DNA of 64,000 nt. It comes from Alteromonas sp. ALT199 (GTDB lineage Bacteria > Pseudomonadota > Gammaproteobacteria > Enterobacterales > Alteromonadaceae). Location: contig NZ_JAHHDX010000043.1 of NCBI RefSeq assembly GCF_018619335.1, positions 33,844 to 97,843 of the forward strand, written 5' to 3'. The notes beneath the pieces were generated by a model, which did not search any database, was not told where the DNA came from, and saw only the letters and a program-made list of their open reading frames with translations. A program made the position numbers and the translations under genes. Of the stretch, positions 49,735 through 58,408 are shown piece after piece (within the stretch, counting starts at the first letter, position 1; every line of letters starts with the position of its first letter).

Positions 49735-51801
49735 CTACGCTGGCCAATGTGTCGTGTTCGACATATCCATATCGGTATGTTGAACATCTGGGCCTAACAC
49801 AATGCTGCTGCCTTTTTGGATGAACACGGCAACATCATTAAGTGCCAGAGTTTCTTCTTTGTATTGCTCACCCTGTATCACTTCATCGGTACCGAAGCGC
49901 ACCCACTCGCCCTTAGGTAAGTAGTATTTAATTTTACCGCCTGGCACTACACAAGGCACAACGAGCAAGTCATCGCCACACATAAATTGTTGTTCAAAAG
50001 CGTGAGAAACCGGCTGGTCAGGAAATGCTAGCGCCATGGCTCGCTGGACAGGCAGACCCGTATGAGATGCTTTTTCTGCGGTTTCTTTTAAGTAGGGAAT
50101 AAGCTTGTAGCGCAGCTTTAATGCGTTAAAAACTGCATCTGAAGCTTCATCGCCATAAGACCAGGGTTCGCGAGGACCTATACCGTGTAGTCGCATGTGG
50201 GCGCTAAATACTGACGCTTGCGCCCATCGTACATATAGCTCGGCATCGCGAGTATCTTTGTAAAAACCGCCGATATCTGTGGCAAAGAAAGGCCCGCCTG
50301 ACATACCCCAAGATAAGCTGCCACGAATACTTGCCGCGAGGCCGTGCCAATCGGCTTGCGGGTCGCCGCCCCATTGTGATGGATAGCGCTGGCTTCCTGT
50401 CCAAGCTGAACGACTGAATAAGAATGGACCAGTTTTGCAGTAAGCCTCAGCTGCCTCATAAACGCAGCGGTTGTAGAGCATGCTGTAAACGTTGTGCAGG
50501 CGATTGCCTGAATCACCGCTGTACGACAGCATATTGTCGTCTTCTAGTTGCTCGCCAAAGTCAGCCTTGATCATGTCTACGCCAAGGTCAAATAGAGGTT
50601 TGTGCGAGGTTTTCCAAAACTCATAAGCTTCTGGGTTGGTAAAGTCTAAAATACCTGAATCTGGCAGTGGTGTAAGCACTTCACCAAATGGGCTTAAATC
50701 CCACTCATAGCGATACGCTTCGCCAGTGCGCTTATCTTTTATCAGCCAGCCTTTTTCTGCAGCTTTTTTATAAAGAGGGTTTTTCACTGAAATCATGGGG
50801 TATTCCCATACACAGATCTTAAAACCTAACGCCTTGAGCTCATCAATAACCGGCTGGGGGTCTTCGTAGCGCTTGGGGTCCCACTCAAAAGCAAAGCGTG
50901 TATCAGTATCTTGCCAAGCACGACCATCAAGAGTAATAACATCGCAAGGCATATTCTTTTCGCGTACTTCCCGGGCGACGGCGAGCAGTTCATCCGCATC
51001 TTTATAATAAGCTTTAGAAAGAATGACGCCCAAACTCCACGTAGGCGGTGTAGGGGCAAAACCTGTTAGTTCGCTATAGGTTTTAATGCTTTTCGCAGGT
51101 GAGTCTTGATGAAATAAAAACATGTCGAGTAGATTATCTTCTACTAAACATACATACGCTCGCTGTGACCAGAGCGCATATCCCACGCCATGAGTCACAG
51201 GCGCTGGAGTATGTACAAAAAGGTTCCAACCTTCTGGGCTCCACGCATACGGAGTATTTTTGTATGACTTCTCCGCGTTTACGCCAAGGGCGTCGTGATT
51301 GTACGAACGAATAAGCTGACCACGTTTATCAAGCTTGCCCCATTTCTCGCCAAGACCATAAACAGACTCATCATAGCCAAGCTCTAGGCTCACTAACCAG
51401 CCGCTGTCTGTTTTAGCAAAGGGTGGTAAACGATGCTGACGCACAAAGTGACCGTCGGTGGCGCTTTGTTGAACAAGCACGTCATCTTTGTACAACTTAA
51501 CATGTAGAGGAGAAGCAAAAATTTCTAAACGATAATCGCCAGCGGCAAGGGTGCTGTGTGATTTGTCACCTGAAAGCACTAGCGATTGCTTATCGGGTGC
51601 TTGAGTAAGCATACCGAAATTATCAGTGGCGTTTGCGTCACTTTGAATACGTAGACCAAACTGGCTGATAGTTAAACTCAACTCGCCATATTGCGTAGGG
51701 ACGATGAGTGTTTTATCGTCAGACAAAAAGGGCTGCTCAGTGATGTCAGCAGCTTCAATATCGTTCCAGTCTGGTTCAGTTACACAAAATGCATTACTCA
51801 T
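49735..51801 (-). CDS. GH31 alpha-glycosidase, candidate sulfoquinovosidase
   Basis: A 688-residue cytoplasmic glycosidase without signal peptide. The nucleophile Asp414 lies in MIKADFGEQ and the acid/base Asp480 in QWGGDPQADW. Overall the sequence is closer to YicI-type alpha-xylosidases than to E. coli YihQ. Where remembered YicI has an aromatic FQW element, this protein has TDTRFAFEW with Arg302; YihQ uses an Arg near this position to bind the sulfonate. Linkage to a dioxygenase, sulfite exporter and sulfite oxidase under one operator supports a sulfoquinovosidase role, but alpha-glucosidase or alpha-xylosidase remains possible. Confidence 0.85.
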   Translation of the reverse strand: MSNAFCVTEPDWNDIEAADITEQPFLSDDKTLIVPTQYGELSLTISQFGLRIQSDANATDNFGMLTQAPDKQSLVLSGDKSHSTLAAGDYRLEIFASPLHVKLYKDDVLVQQSATDGHFVRQHRLPPFAKTDSGWLVSLELGYDESVYGLGEKWGKLDKRGQLIRSYNHDALGVNAEKSYKNTPYAWSPEGWNLFVHTPAPVTHGVGYALWSQRAYVCLVEDNLLDMFLFHQDSPAKSIKTYSELTGFAPTPPTWSLGVILSKAYYKDADELLAVAREVREKNMPCDVITLDGRAWQDTDTRFAFEWDPKRYEDPQPVIDELKALGFKICVWEYPMISVKNPLYKKAAEKGWLIKDKRTGEAYRYEWDLSPFGEVLTPLPDSGILDFTNPEAYEFWKTSHKPLFDLGVDMIKADFGEQLEDDNMLSYSGDSGNRLHNVYSMLYNRCVYEAAEAYCKTGPFLFSRSAWTGSQRYPSQWGGDPQADWHGLAASIRGSLSWGMSGGPFFATDIGGFYKDTRDAELYVRWAQASVFSAHMRLHGIGPREPWSYGDEASDAVFNALKLRYKLIPYLKETAEKASHTGLPVQRAMALAFPDQPVSHAFEQQFMCGDDLLVVPCVVPGGKIKYYLPKGEWVRFGTDEVIQGEQYKEETLALNDVAVFIQKGSSIVLGPDVQHTDMDMSNTTHWPA

Positions 51802-51817
51802 TTTTACATTACCCTTG

Positions 51818-51835
51818 ATGTCTTATATAAGACAT
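51818..51835 (-). promoter_or_regulatory. GntR-type operator, copy 2 (GH31-symporter operon)
   Basis: ATGTCTTATATAAGACAT is an 18-bp perfect palindrome 17 bp before the GH31 ATG. It is the best copy of the motif and defines the proposed consensus. Binding there would block the promoter or early elongation. Confidence 0.8.
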
Positions 51836-51988
51836 AAGTTAATGAAATGTAACTTGGGTGTCAATCTGCAATTAGAAAATTATGAAAATTTAGATCGATG
51901 TTAAGTGATCAAGCATCTAATGGCGTTCGAATGATTTGCTAGAACTCAACAATGCTATTTCAGGTATGAGTAATAATAGGGCGACGTG

Positions 51989-52741
51989 TTAGAAACTAAT
52001 ATTTTTTATAATAAGTGTTACGCCACTTAATGCGAGCATGGTCAAGGCTAGCAGCCTAACTGATGCGGCTGGCACGCGAACCGCGAGTATTCGCCCAACT
52101 CGAGTGAAAACAAGGATTACGGGTATAGCAAGGATCGCAGAGATGAAAACGTCTTTAGAAGGTAAAGTGCCAAAGGGTATTATCGCGAGGCGTATGAGTG
52201 AAGTAACGCTAAACACGGCCAATAGTGTGATTCTAATTTCATTGATTGGCCAAGCCTGTCTATAACACTGAAATACGACTGGAGGACCGAATGTAGAGAA
52301 GAGCCCTCCCAGCAATCCGCCTAAAGCACCTGCGATAGTGAAACCATAGGCGCGACCTGATGGCTGCGCACGTTTCCTCTTAACAAGCAAAAGACCACAG
52401 CAGCTTAAGATTGCCACGCCAAGCAGTAGGTTCAACCACGTTGCCATGCCAACAGATAAATACTCTAACAGCGCATAACCTACGCCCATGAAAGGAATAC
52501 CGCTAAGAAGCAAAATAGTAAACGCACGCTTGTTTATTTGCTCGGTGTTTCTTACTACTAAACTTACAGAGTTGAAAAGGCTTAAAAAGCTCACCATGAA
52601 GGTGGTTGCAGTGAGGGGTAAGATACCAAACAAAGTAAAGCTAGACACCACCATAAGTCCAAAGCCAAACCCACTCAAGGTTTGCAAAAGCGTCGCAAGA
52701 CCTAAAAGAGCGAACATGGGGAGTAGTGTTTCCAAAAGCAT
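51989..52741 (-). CDS. TauE/SafE family exporter, probably sulfite
   Basis: A 250-residue protein with about eight membrane spans and the family features TLSGFGFGLMVVSSFTLFG in the first half and GGLLGGLFSTFGPPVVFQCYRQ in the second. It diverges from the GntR regulator gene within the sulfur locus. In sulfonate pathways TauE/SafE proteins remove sulfite or sulfonated products from the cytoplasm. The linked sulfite oxidase acts in the periplasm, which fits sulfite as the exported ion. Confidence 0.85.
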   Translation of the reverse strand: MLLETLLPMFALLGLATLLQTLSGFGFGLMVVSSFTLFGILPLTATTFMVSFLSLFNSVSLVVRNTEQINKRAFTILLLSGIPFMGVGYALLEYLSVGMATWLNLLLGVAILSCCGLLLVKRKRAQPSGRAYGFTIAGALGGLLGGLFSTFGPPVVFQCYRQAWPINEIRITLLAVFSVTSLIRLAIIPFGTLPSKDVFISAILAIPVILVFTRVGRILAVRVPAASVRLLALTMLALSGVTLIIKNISF

Positions 52742-52762
52742 GTATGTTATTCCTATGATGTA

Positions 52763-52778
52763 TGTGATTTAAATCAAA
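52763..52778. promoter_or_regulatory. CRP/FNR-like palindrome in the tauE-gntR divergent gap
   Basis: TGTGATTTAAATCAAA contains the perfect 12-bp palindrome TGATTTAAATCA and resembles TGTGA-N6-TCACA. A CRP-type activator would link the locus to carbon status. No clear copy of the GntR operator occurs in this 98-bp gap. Confidence 0.35.
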
Positions 52779-52839
52779 AATGCGCTATAACTCTTGTGTA
52801 TGATATAAAAACAATAATTAAGCGTTTAGGTTAGGGTTC

Positions 52840-53589
52840 ATGTCTTCATCTCAATTCGATCACAAACTCAGCGGTCCAAGTCTTGCCTTTCAGCCTTTGT
52901 ATCAACAGGTGGCGGAATACATCAAGCAGCTTATTGTCGAGCGTCGCTGGCAACCCGGTGAAATGCTGCCTAGTGAGTTTAAACTTGCAGACGAATTCAA
53001 AGTGAGCCAGGGAACAGTTCGCAAAGCATTAACACTGCTTACCGATACTAAAATTGTAACCCGCAGGCAAGGCGTGGGTACATTCGTTTCTGAACATACT
53101 GCTCAAGACGCTTTATTTCGTTTTTTTCCGTTACAAGCCGACGGTAAGGGCGCCGATTTACCTAAAGCAGAGCTAATTAGTAAAGAGCTGGTAGAGCCGA
53201 ATGAAACGGTTCAACAAGCACTTGCACTAATGGCAAAAGATAAAACCATAAAGCTTAAACGCAGGCGCATACTAGAAAACGAGTTCTGTATGCTCGAAAC
53301 CATATTTTTGCCTTTCAAAATGTTTCCTGAGTTAGACAAACGAGAAGACATTCCCCACACTCTGTATCACTTTTATCAAACCGATTATAACCAAACCGTG
53401 TTCAAAACCCGTGACAGTATTAAAGCTGTTCTTGCATCAAAGAGTGATGCGAAAAGCTTAGGAATTGAGAAGGGCACACCTTTACTTATGGTCACTCGTG
53501 TCACAGAATCCATTGATGGCAAGTTAATAGAGTATCGCGAAAGTAAGTGCAGAACCGATCACTACCATTACCAAGTAGAGCTTGATTAA
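52840..53589 (+). CDS. GntR family regulator (HutC/UTRA type)
   Basis: A 249-residue transcription factor. The winged helix-turn-helix spans about residues 17-85 (PLYQQVAEYIKQLIVERRW, LPSEFKLADEFKVSQGTVRKAL, TRRQGVGTFV), and the C-terminal half is a UTRA ligand domain (LKRRRILENEFCMLETIFLP ... YRESKCRTDHYHYQVEL). It sits in the centre of the sulfur locus and is the natural candidate to bind the TGTCTTATAyAAGA operators. The ligand is probably the sulfosugar or a sugar phosphate derived from it. Confidence 0.92.
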   Translation: MSSSQFDHKLSGPSLAFQPLYQQVAEYIKQLIVERRWQPGEMLPSEFKLADEFKVSQGTVRKALTLLTDTKIVTRRQGVGTFVSEHTAQDALFRFFPLQADGKGADLPKAELISKELVEPNETVQQALALMAKDKTIKLKRRRILENEFCMLETIFLPFKMFPELDKREDIPHTLYHFYQTDYNQTVFKTRDSIKAVLASKSDAKSLGIEKGTPLLMVTRVTESIDGKLIEYRESKCRTDHYHYQVELD

Positions 53590-53786
53590 TCTACTTCACC
53601 CCACCTTTTGCTACGCTACCTACTCGGTTAATTATTGCTAAGCAACGTTATCGAGGCTAAGGTTTGATGCCCAGGCTCCGCCACCCCTTGTCTACTTTCT
53701 ATCTGCCTATTTATTTTAGAAAATTATAGCTCGTGTCTGTTGCCGATGCCGCAGACATCCATCTAGAAATCTATATATCATAAATG

Positions 53787-53807
53787 CCCGCCCCCAAAAC
53801 TGGCGGG
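53787..53807 (+). terminator. Weak hairpin after gntR
   Basis: CCCGCC / GGCGGG with a 9-base loop and no T run, about 200 bp after the gntR stop. It could be a factor-dependent end or nothing. The rest of the 422-bp gap 53590-54011 holds only the operator at 53908 and promoter-like AT-rich DNA. Confidence 0.25.
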
Positions 53808-53907
53808 TGTATAGCGTTTATGCAACCCAGCCACTGAACACCAAGTAACATCTTTTTATTTAGTTTGTTAACACTTTGTTGACATCGCAATGTCTGTGTA
53901 ATAACTT

Positions 53908-53925
53908 ATGTCTTATACAAGACTA
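53908..53925 (+). promoter_or_regulatory. GntR-type operator, copy 3 (AKR-dioxygenase operon)
   Basis: ATGTCTTATACAAGACTA matches the perfect site at 51818 in 15 of 18 bases and keeps both TCTTAT and AAGA half-site cores. It lies 87 bp upstream of the aldo-keto reductase start. Confidence 0.75.
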
Positions 53926-54011
53926 AAGTTTGAAGCTGAAGTTATACAAGAGCATACTGTTAAAGTAAAACTAATTAGCTTAATGCAACAAATTCTAAGG
54001 TGAATGAAACG

Positions 54012-54965
54012 ATGAATAAGATACCTGAGGTAGGTTTTGGCTTTTGGAAAGTAGATACCGCCATTTGCGCCGAAACAACATACCAAGCAATTAAGGCTGG
54101 CTATCGCCACCTAGACTGCGCAGCAGACTATGGTAACGAAAAAGAAGTGGGCGAAGGGATAAAGCGCGCTATTGATGAAGGCTTGTGTACCAGAGAAGAG
54201 CTGTGGGTAACGTCGAAGCTTTGGAACACCTTTCACGCTCCAGAGCATGTAGCGCTGGCGCTTGAAAAAACGCTGTCTGATTTACAGCTCGATTACCTAG
54301 ACTTGTACCTTATTCATTTCCCTATCGCGCAGAAGTTCGTGCCCATTGAAACGAGATATCCGCCTGAATGGTTTTACGATACGGACGCGGCTGAACCTAA
54401 AATGGAGCTTGCTCCTGTGCCGCTTCACAAAACATGGGAAGCCATGGAAGCGCTAGCAGATAGCGGTAAGACAAAACAAATCGGTGTGTGTAACTACAAT
54501 ACCGGCTTGCTAAACGACTTAATGAGCTATGCGCGTATTAAGCCAGCTATGCTTCAAATTGAATCTCATCCGTACCTAACGCAAGAACGTTTAATTCGTT
54601 TAGCAAAAGACTATGGCTTAAACGTTACCGCGTTCTCGCCATTAGGTGCACTTTCTTACCTAGAGCTTGAAATGGCAGATAAAACAGAATCTGTGCTTCA
54701 GCAAGAAGTAGTGAAAGCTGCGGCACAAGCCCACGGTAAGACGCCAGCACAAATTGTATTGCGTTGGGGCATTCAGCGCGGTAACGCCATTATTCCGAAA
54801 ACGTCAAAAGTAGAACGTATGAAAGAGAACTTGGCGCTTTTCGATTTCTCACTTAGTGAAAGTGAAATGCAGGCTATTTCAGCATTGAACATGAATCGTC
54901 GATTTAACGATCCGGGCCACTTCTGTGAAGCTGCCTTTAATCGTTTTCACCCCATTTACGACTAG
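54012..54965 (+). CDS. Aldo-keto reductase, candidate 6-oxo-glucose reductase
   Basis: A 317-residue NAD(P)H-dependent (beta/alpha)8 enzyme resembling xylose-reductase-type AKRs. The catalytic tetrad is complete: Asp35, Tyr40 (HLDCAADYGNE), Lys69 (TSKLWN) and His102 (LIHFP). The C-terminal cofactor segment IIPKTSKVERMKENL is present. The frame opens at a GTG at 54000, but TAAGGTG points to the ATG at 54012. It is the first gene of the operon with the dioxygenase. In oxygenolytic sulfoquinovose routes an AKR reduces 6-dehydro-glucose to glucose, which is the role proposed here. Confidence 0.88.
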   Translation: MNKIPEVGFGFWKVDTAICAETTYQAIKAGYRHLDCAADYGNEKEVGEGIKRAIDEGLCTREELWVTSKLWNTFHAPEHVALALEKTLSDLQLDYLDLYLIHFPIAQKFVPIETRYPPEWFYDTDAAEPKMELAPVPLHKTWEAMEALADSGKTKQIGVCNYNTGLLNDLMSYARIKPAMLQIESHPYLTQERLIRLAKDYGLNVTAFSPLGALSYLELEMADKTESVLQQEVVKAAAQAHGKTPAQIVLRWGIQRGNAIIPKTSKVERMKENLALFDFSLSESEMQAISALNMNRRFNDPGHFCEAAFNRFHPIYD

Positions 54966-54974
54966 GAGTTAACT

Positions 54975-55982
54975 ATGAAAAACGTCAATGACAGCTCTGC
55001 GGTAGCGTACGCAAGCGTACCTACTCAGCACAATTACAACGGCGGCGTGTTCCCTGAGATAGTCGTGAACAATGGAAGCTGTTCCACTGTAGAAGAAACA
55101 GTTGCCTTTGTTAAAGCGAACCAAGTAGAACTTGAAGCAAAGCTTGCTAAATCTGGTGCGCTGTTGTTTAGAGGGTTTCCTCTAGATTCAGCAGAGACCT
55201 TTGACGTTTTTTCAGCAGGCTTCGGCTACGCTAACTTTACTTATCAAGAGTCGTTATCTAACGCGGTCCGTATCAATTATACCGAACGTGTATTTACCGC
55301 TAACGAAGCGCCCAAAGATGTGGAGATTTTTCTACATCACGAAATGGCGCAAACACCTATTTCTCCAAGTAAGCTTTTCTTCTTTTGCAAAACCGCAGCA
55401 GATGAAGGCGGTGCTACGCCGCTGTGTCGTTCAGACAAATTGTTTGAAGCACTAAAAACAGAAAACCCTGAATTAGCGCGCGACTTTAAAGAAAAAGGTC
55501 TTAAGTACACGACCACTATGCCTGCAGCTAACGACGCAAACTCTGGCCAAGGACGCAGCTGGAAAAGTACGTTAAGTGTTGAATCAGTGGAAGAAGGTGA
55601 AGCTAAGCTCAAAGAACTAGGTTACAGCTGGGAGTGGTTAGAAGATGGTAGCTTAAAAGCGGTAACGCCTGTGCTTCCCGCCGTTATCGAGCTTGATGAC
55701 GGAGCAGAAGTATTTTACAACCAGCTTATTGCTGCCTATATGGGCTGGAAAGGCGTTCGCGAAAACCCTTCATCAGCGATCACTTTTGGTGACGGTAGCG
55801 CTATTCCGAAAGAAGGCTTAGAGCGTGTAGCTGAGCTTTCAGAAGACTTTACTTTCGATTTAGAGTGGCAAGACGGTGACGTGGCTATTGTAGATAACTA
55901 TCGCGCAATGCATGGTCGTCGCCCATACTCTGGTGACCGCAAACGCGTAGTGCTTGTGGCATTGGTTGCATCAGAGCGTTAA
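54975..55982 (+). CDS. TauD/TfdA-type 2-oxoglutarate dioxygenase, candidate sulfoquinovose dioxygenase
   Basis: A 335-residue Fe(II)/2-oxoglutarate enzyme. The iron triad is visible: His121 and Glu123 in FLHHEMAQTP and His313 in NYRAMHGRRPYSGDRKR, whose distal Arg should bind 2-oxoglutarate. Enzymes of this superfamily cleave C-S bonds of sulfonates by hydroxylating the adjacent carbon (TauD). With the AKR 9 bp upstream and sulfite-handling genes downstream, the best reading is oxygenolytic desulfonation of sulfoquinovose to 6-dehydro-glucose plus sulfite. The substrate is inferred from context only. Confidence 0.87.
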   Translation: MKNVNDSSAVAYASVPTQHNYNGGVFPEIVVNNGSCSTVEETVAFVKANQVELEAKLAKSGALLFRGFPLDSAETFDVFSAGFGYANFTYQESLSNAVRINYTERVFTANEAPKDVEIFLHHEMAQTPISPSKLFFFCKTAADEGGATPLCRSDKLFEALKTENPELARDFKEKGLKYTTTMPAANDANSGQGRSWKSTLSVESVEEGEAKLKELGYSWEWLEDGSLKAVTPVLPAVIELDDGAEVFYNQLIAAYMGWKGVRENPSSAITFGDGSAIPKEGLERVAELSEDFTFDLEWQDGDVAIVDNYRAMHGRRPYSGDRKRVVLVALVASER

Positions 55983-55986
55983 TACC

Positions 55987-56991
55987 ATGAATGACATAGC
56001 CGTAAAGTGCAAAAACATTTGGCCCGGGCTGGGTATTGCTTCCATCACAGGCATGGCCGCTTTGTTTTTAAGTGAGCACTACAATGCCCCTGCTATGTTG
56101 TTCGCATTATTGTTAGGCATGGCGGTATCGTTTCTTTATCAAAACGATACGCCATGCGCTTGCGGTATCGACTTTACCGCAAGCACCTTGCTTCGCGCAG
56201 GCGTCGTTTTACTTGGTTTAAGAATAGCACTAGGCGACTTAGCGGTTCTTGGTTGGCAAACGGCGCTCATGCTCGCTGGCGCTATATTTACTACCATTGT
56301 TTTAGGTGTAGGGCTGGCAAAAATACTGGGTCTTCAAAAGCGCTTTGGCGCGCTTACCGGTGGTTCTGTTGCAATTTGCGGTGCCTCTGCCGCACTAGCT
56401 ATATCTACCATACTGCCTAAAGGTGAAAACCACGAGCGAGATACGCTACTTACCGTTATAGGTGTAACGGCCATGTCTACTATTGCCATGGTGCTTTATC
56501 CCATAATAGCGGGGCAGTTAGGTATGACGGATACCGAAGCTGGTATCTTTCTAGGCGGCACAATTCACGACGTGGCGCAGGTGGTAGGTGCAGGCTACTC
56601 GGTGTCAGAAAGCGCGGGTGACATGGCGACCCTTACCAAGTTGGTTCGCGTTGCTATGCTAATGCCGGTGGTGCTTATTATGATGATGGTTATCAAGCAT
56701 TTCTATAAAGCAAAGAGCCAAGCAGAAAACGCTGAAGTCCCTAAAATGCCACTTTTCTTAATTGGCTTTATTGCACTAATGCTGCTCAATAGTTTTGTGA
56801 CTTTACCTGATTTCGTGATTGATACAGGTACGCAGATCTCTCGTTTCTTTTTGGTCGTTTCCATCACTGCTATTGGCATGAAGTCAAACCTTGGAAAACT
56901 CGCCGAAGTGGGTGTGCTACCCATTATCATGATAGTCGTTGAAACCCTATGGATTGCGCTGCTTATTCTAGGCTTTTTATATGCAATGTGA
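55987..56991 (+). CDS. YeiH family putative sulfate exporter
   Basis: A 334-residue inner-membrane protein with about ten spans, of the YeiH/UPF0324 group. Motifs: GMAVSFLYQ, ASTLLRAGVVLLGLRIALGDL, ALTGGSVAICGASAALAISTILP, and GGTIHDVAQVVGAGYSVSE. Family members have been proposed to export sulfate or related anions. The frame opens at 55954 but the ATG at 55987, just after the dioxygenase stop, is the likely start. Position in the operon suggests it removes sulfate or sulfite made from the sulfosugar. Confidence 0.85.
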   Translation: MNDIAVKCKNIWPGLGIASITGMAALFLSEHYNAPAMLFALLLGMAVSFLYQNDTPCACGIDFTASTLLRAGVVLLGLRIALGDLAVLGWQTALMLAGAIFTTIVLGVGLAKILGLQKRFGALTGGSVAICGASAALAISTILPKGENHERDTLLTVIGVTAMSTIAMVLYPIIAGQLGMTDTEAGIFLGGTIHDVAQVVGAGYSVSESAGDMATLTKLVRVAMLMPVVLIMMMVIKHFYKAKSQAENAEVPKMPLFLIGFIALMLLNSFVTLPDFVIDTGTQISRFFLVVSITAIGMKSNLGKLAEVGVLPIIMIVVETLWIALLILGFLYAM

Positions 56992-57058
56992 CGGTGATTC
57001 TTCGTTTTGCGGCGGCGATTTTTTAACACAAACCGTTAATACTGATGAGGTAGTCTAA

Positions 57059-58357
57059 GTGAAAAAACATGGTCTTCACGAACTTTATGCCAAAGACCCT
57101 GTAAAAGCCGATGAGCAGGTTTTTCAAAGAACTAGTGATAGGCTTACACGCCGAGGCTTTATCAAAGGGTTGAAATCGCTATCTTTGTTGCTGGGCGCCG
57201 AAGTGGTGTATGGGCAATTTATGCCGGCAGGGCTAATTCCTGCAGCATTTGCTCAGTCCGATACCTCTTTTTCTATAAAAGGAAAAGATGGCTTAACCAT
57301 ACTCAATGACAGACCATTAAACGCAGAGACTCCCGCCCACTTATTGGACGATGCGGTGACACCCGCCTCGCGTTTTTTCGTAAGAAACAACGGTATTCCA
57401 CCGCAAGCGCCAGATGCGAATAGCTGGACCCTTACCATAGAAGGGGAGTCAGCAGCACAGTCCAAGACCTTTACCCTTGAAGAGCTTAAAACTCAATTTA
57501 AGCATTATACCTATCAGCTAACACTAGAGTGTGGTGGCAACGGGCGGGCCGAGTTCTCACCGGCAGCCACAGGTAACCAATGGACGACGGGAGCGGTAGG
57601 CTGTCCACGCTGGACTGGGGTAAGGTTAAAAGATGTACTAAAAGCGGTGGGTGTAAAGGACGATGCGGTTTACCTTGGCTATTATGGTGACGATCAGCAT
57701 TTAAGTCGAACGCCGGGAAAGGCAGCTATTTCACGAGGCGTGCCTATTGATAAAGCGATGGAAGATGAGTCGTTAATTGCATGGGCAATGAATGATGAAC
57801 CGCTTCCTTTGATGAATGGCTACCCACTACGACTGGTATTTGGTGGCTGGCCTGCATCGACGTCAGGAAAATGGCTTAAGAAAATAGTGGTTAGAGATCG
57901 CGTACACGACGGCGCGAAAATGTTAGGAAAAGCCTATCGAGTTCCTTGTAAACCTGTTGCGCCAGGAGCGAAAGTTGCCAATGAAGACATGTGTATTATT
58001 GAAGCCATGCCGGTTAAATCACTAATCACGTTTCCCAAATCAGGCAGCGATCACGCCTTAGCCAAAGAGCTCGATATACGTGGTCATGCATGGAGTGGTG
58101 AGGGCAAAATTGCTAAAGTGTTTACCTCTATAGATTTTGGGCAAACATGGCAGCTTGCTCAGTTGAGCGCGCCGGCTAATAGACATGCGTGGCAGCAATT
58201 TAGTACACAAGTAAATTTCCCCCAGCAAGGCTATTACGAGGTGTGGGCGAGAGCACAAGATGAATATGGGAAATCTCAGCCAATGGTTTTGCCGGGATGG
58301 AATCCAAAAGGCTATTTAAATAATGCCTGTCATCGTATCGCTGTGCGTGTTGTGTAA
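57059..58357 (+). CDS. Periplasmic sulfite oxidase (SorA/SoxC-like molybdenum enzyme)
   Basis: A 432-residue molybdopterin enzyme that oxidises sulfite to sulfate. A twin-arginine signal (LTRRGFIKGLKSL, Arg31-Arg32) directs folded export. The molybdenum-ligand Cys158 lies in LTLECGGNGRAEF, followed by GAVGCPRWTGVRLKDVL, ISRGVPIDKAM and GYPLRLVFGGWPA; the C-terminal dimerisation domain ends HRIAVRVV. The GTG start has GAGG upstream. A small c-type cytochrome follows, as in SorAB, and would take the electrons. Confidence 0.92.
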   Translation: MKKHGLHELYAKDPVKADEQVFQRTSDRLTRRGFIKGLKSLSLLLGAEVVYGQFMPAGLIPAAFAQSDTSFSIKGKDGLTILNDRPLNAETPAHLLDDAVTPASRFFVRNNGIPPQAPDANSWTLTIEGESAAQSKTFTLEELKTQFKHYTYQLTLECGGNGRAEFSPAATGNQWTTGAVGCPRWTGVRLKDVLKAVGVKDDAVYLGYYGDDQHLSRTPGKAAISRGVPIDKAMEDESLIAWAMNDEPLPLMNGYPLRLVFGGWPASTSGKWLKKIVVRDRVHDGAKMLGKAYRVPCKPVAPGAKVANEDMCIIEAMPVKSLITFPKSGSDHALAKELDIRGHAWSGEGKIAKVFTSIDFGQTWQLAQLSAPANRHAWQQFSTQVNFPQQGYYEVWARAQDEYGKSQPMVLPGWNPKGYLNNACHRIAVRVV

Positions 58358-58408
58358 GTTAGACAATGCCAAGTTTTATTTACGTTAACGGACAGAAAAG
58401 GCGGTAAT

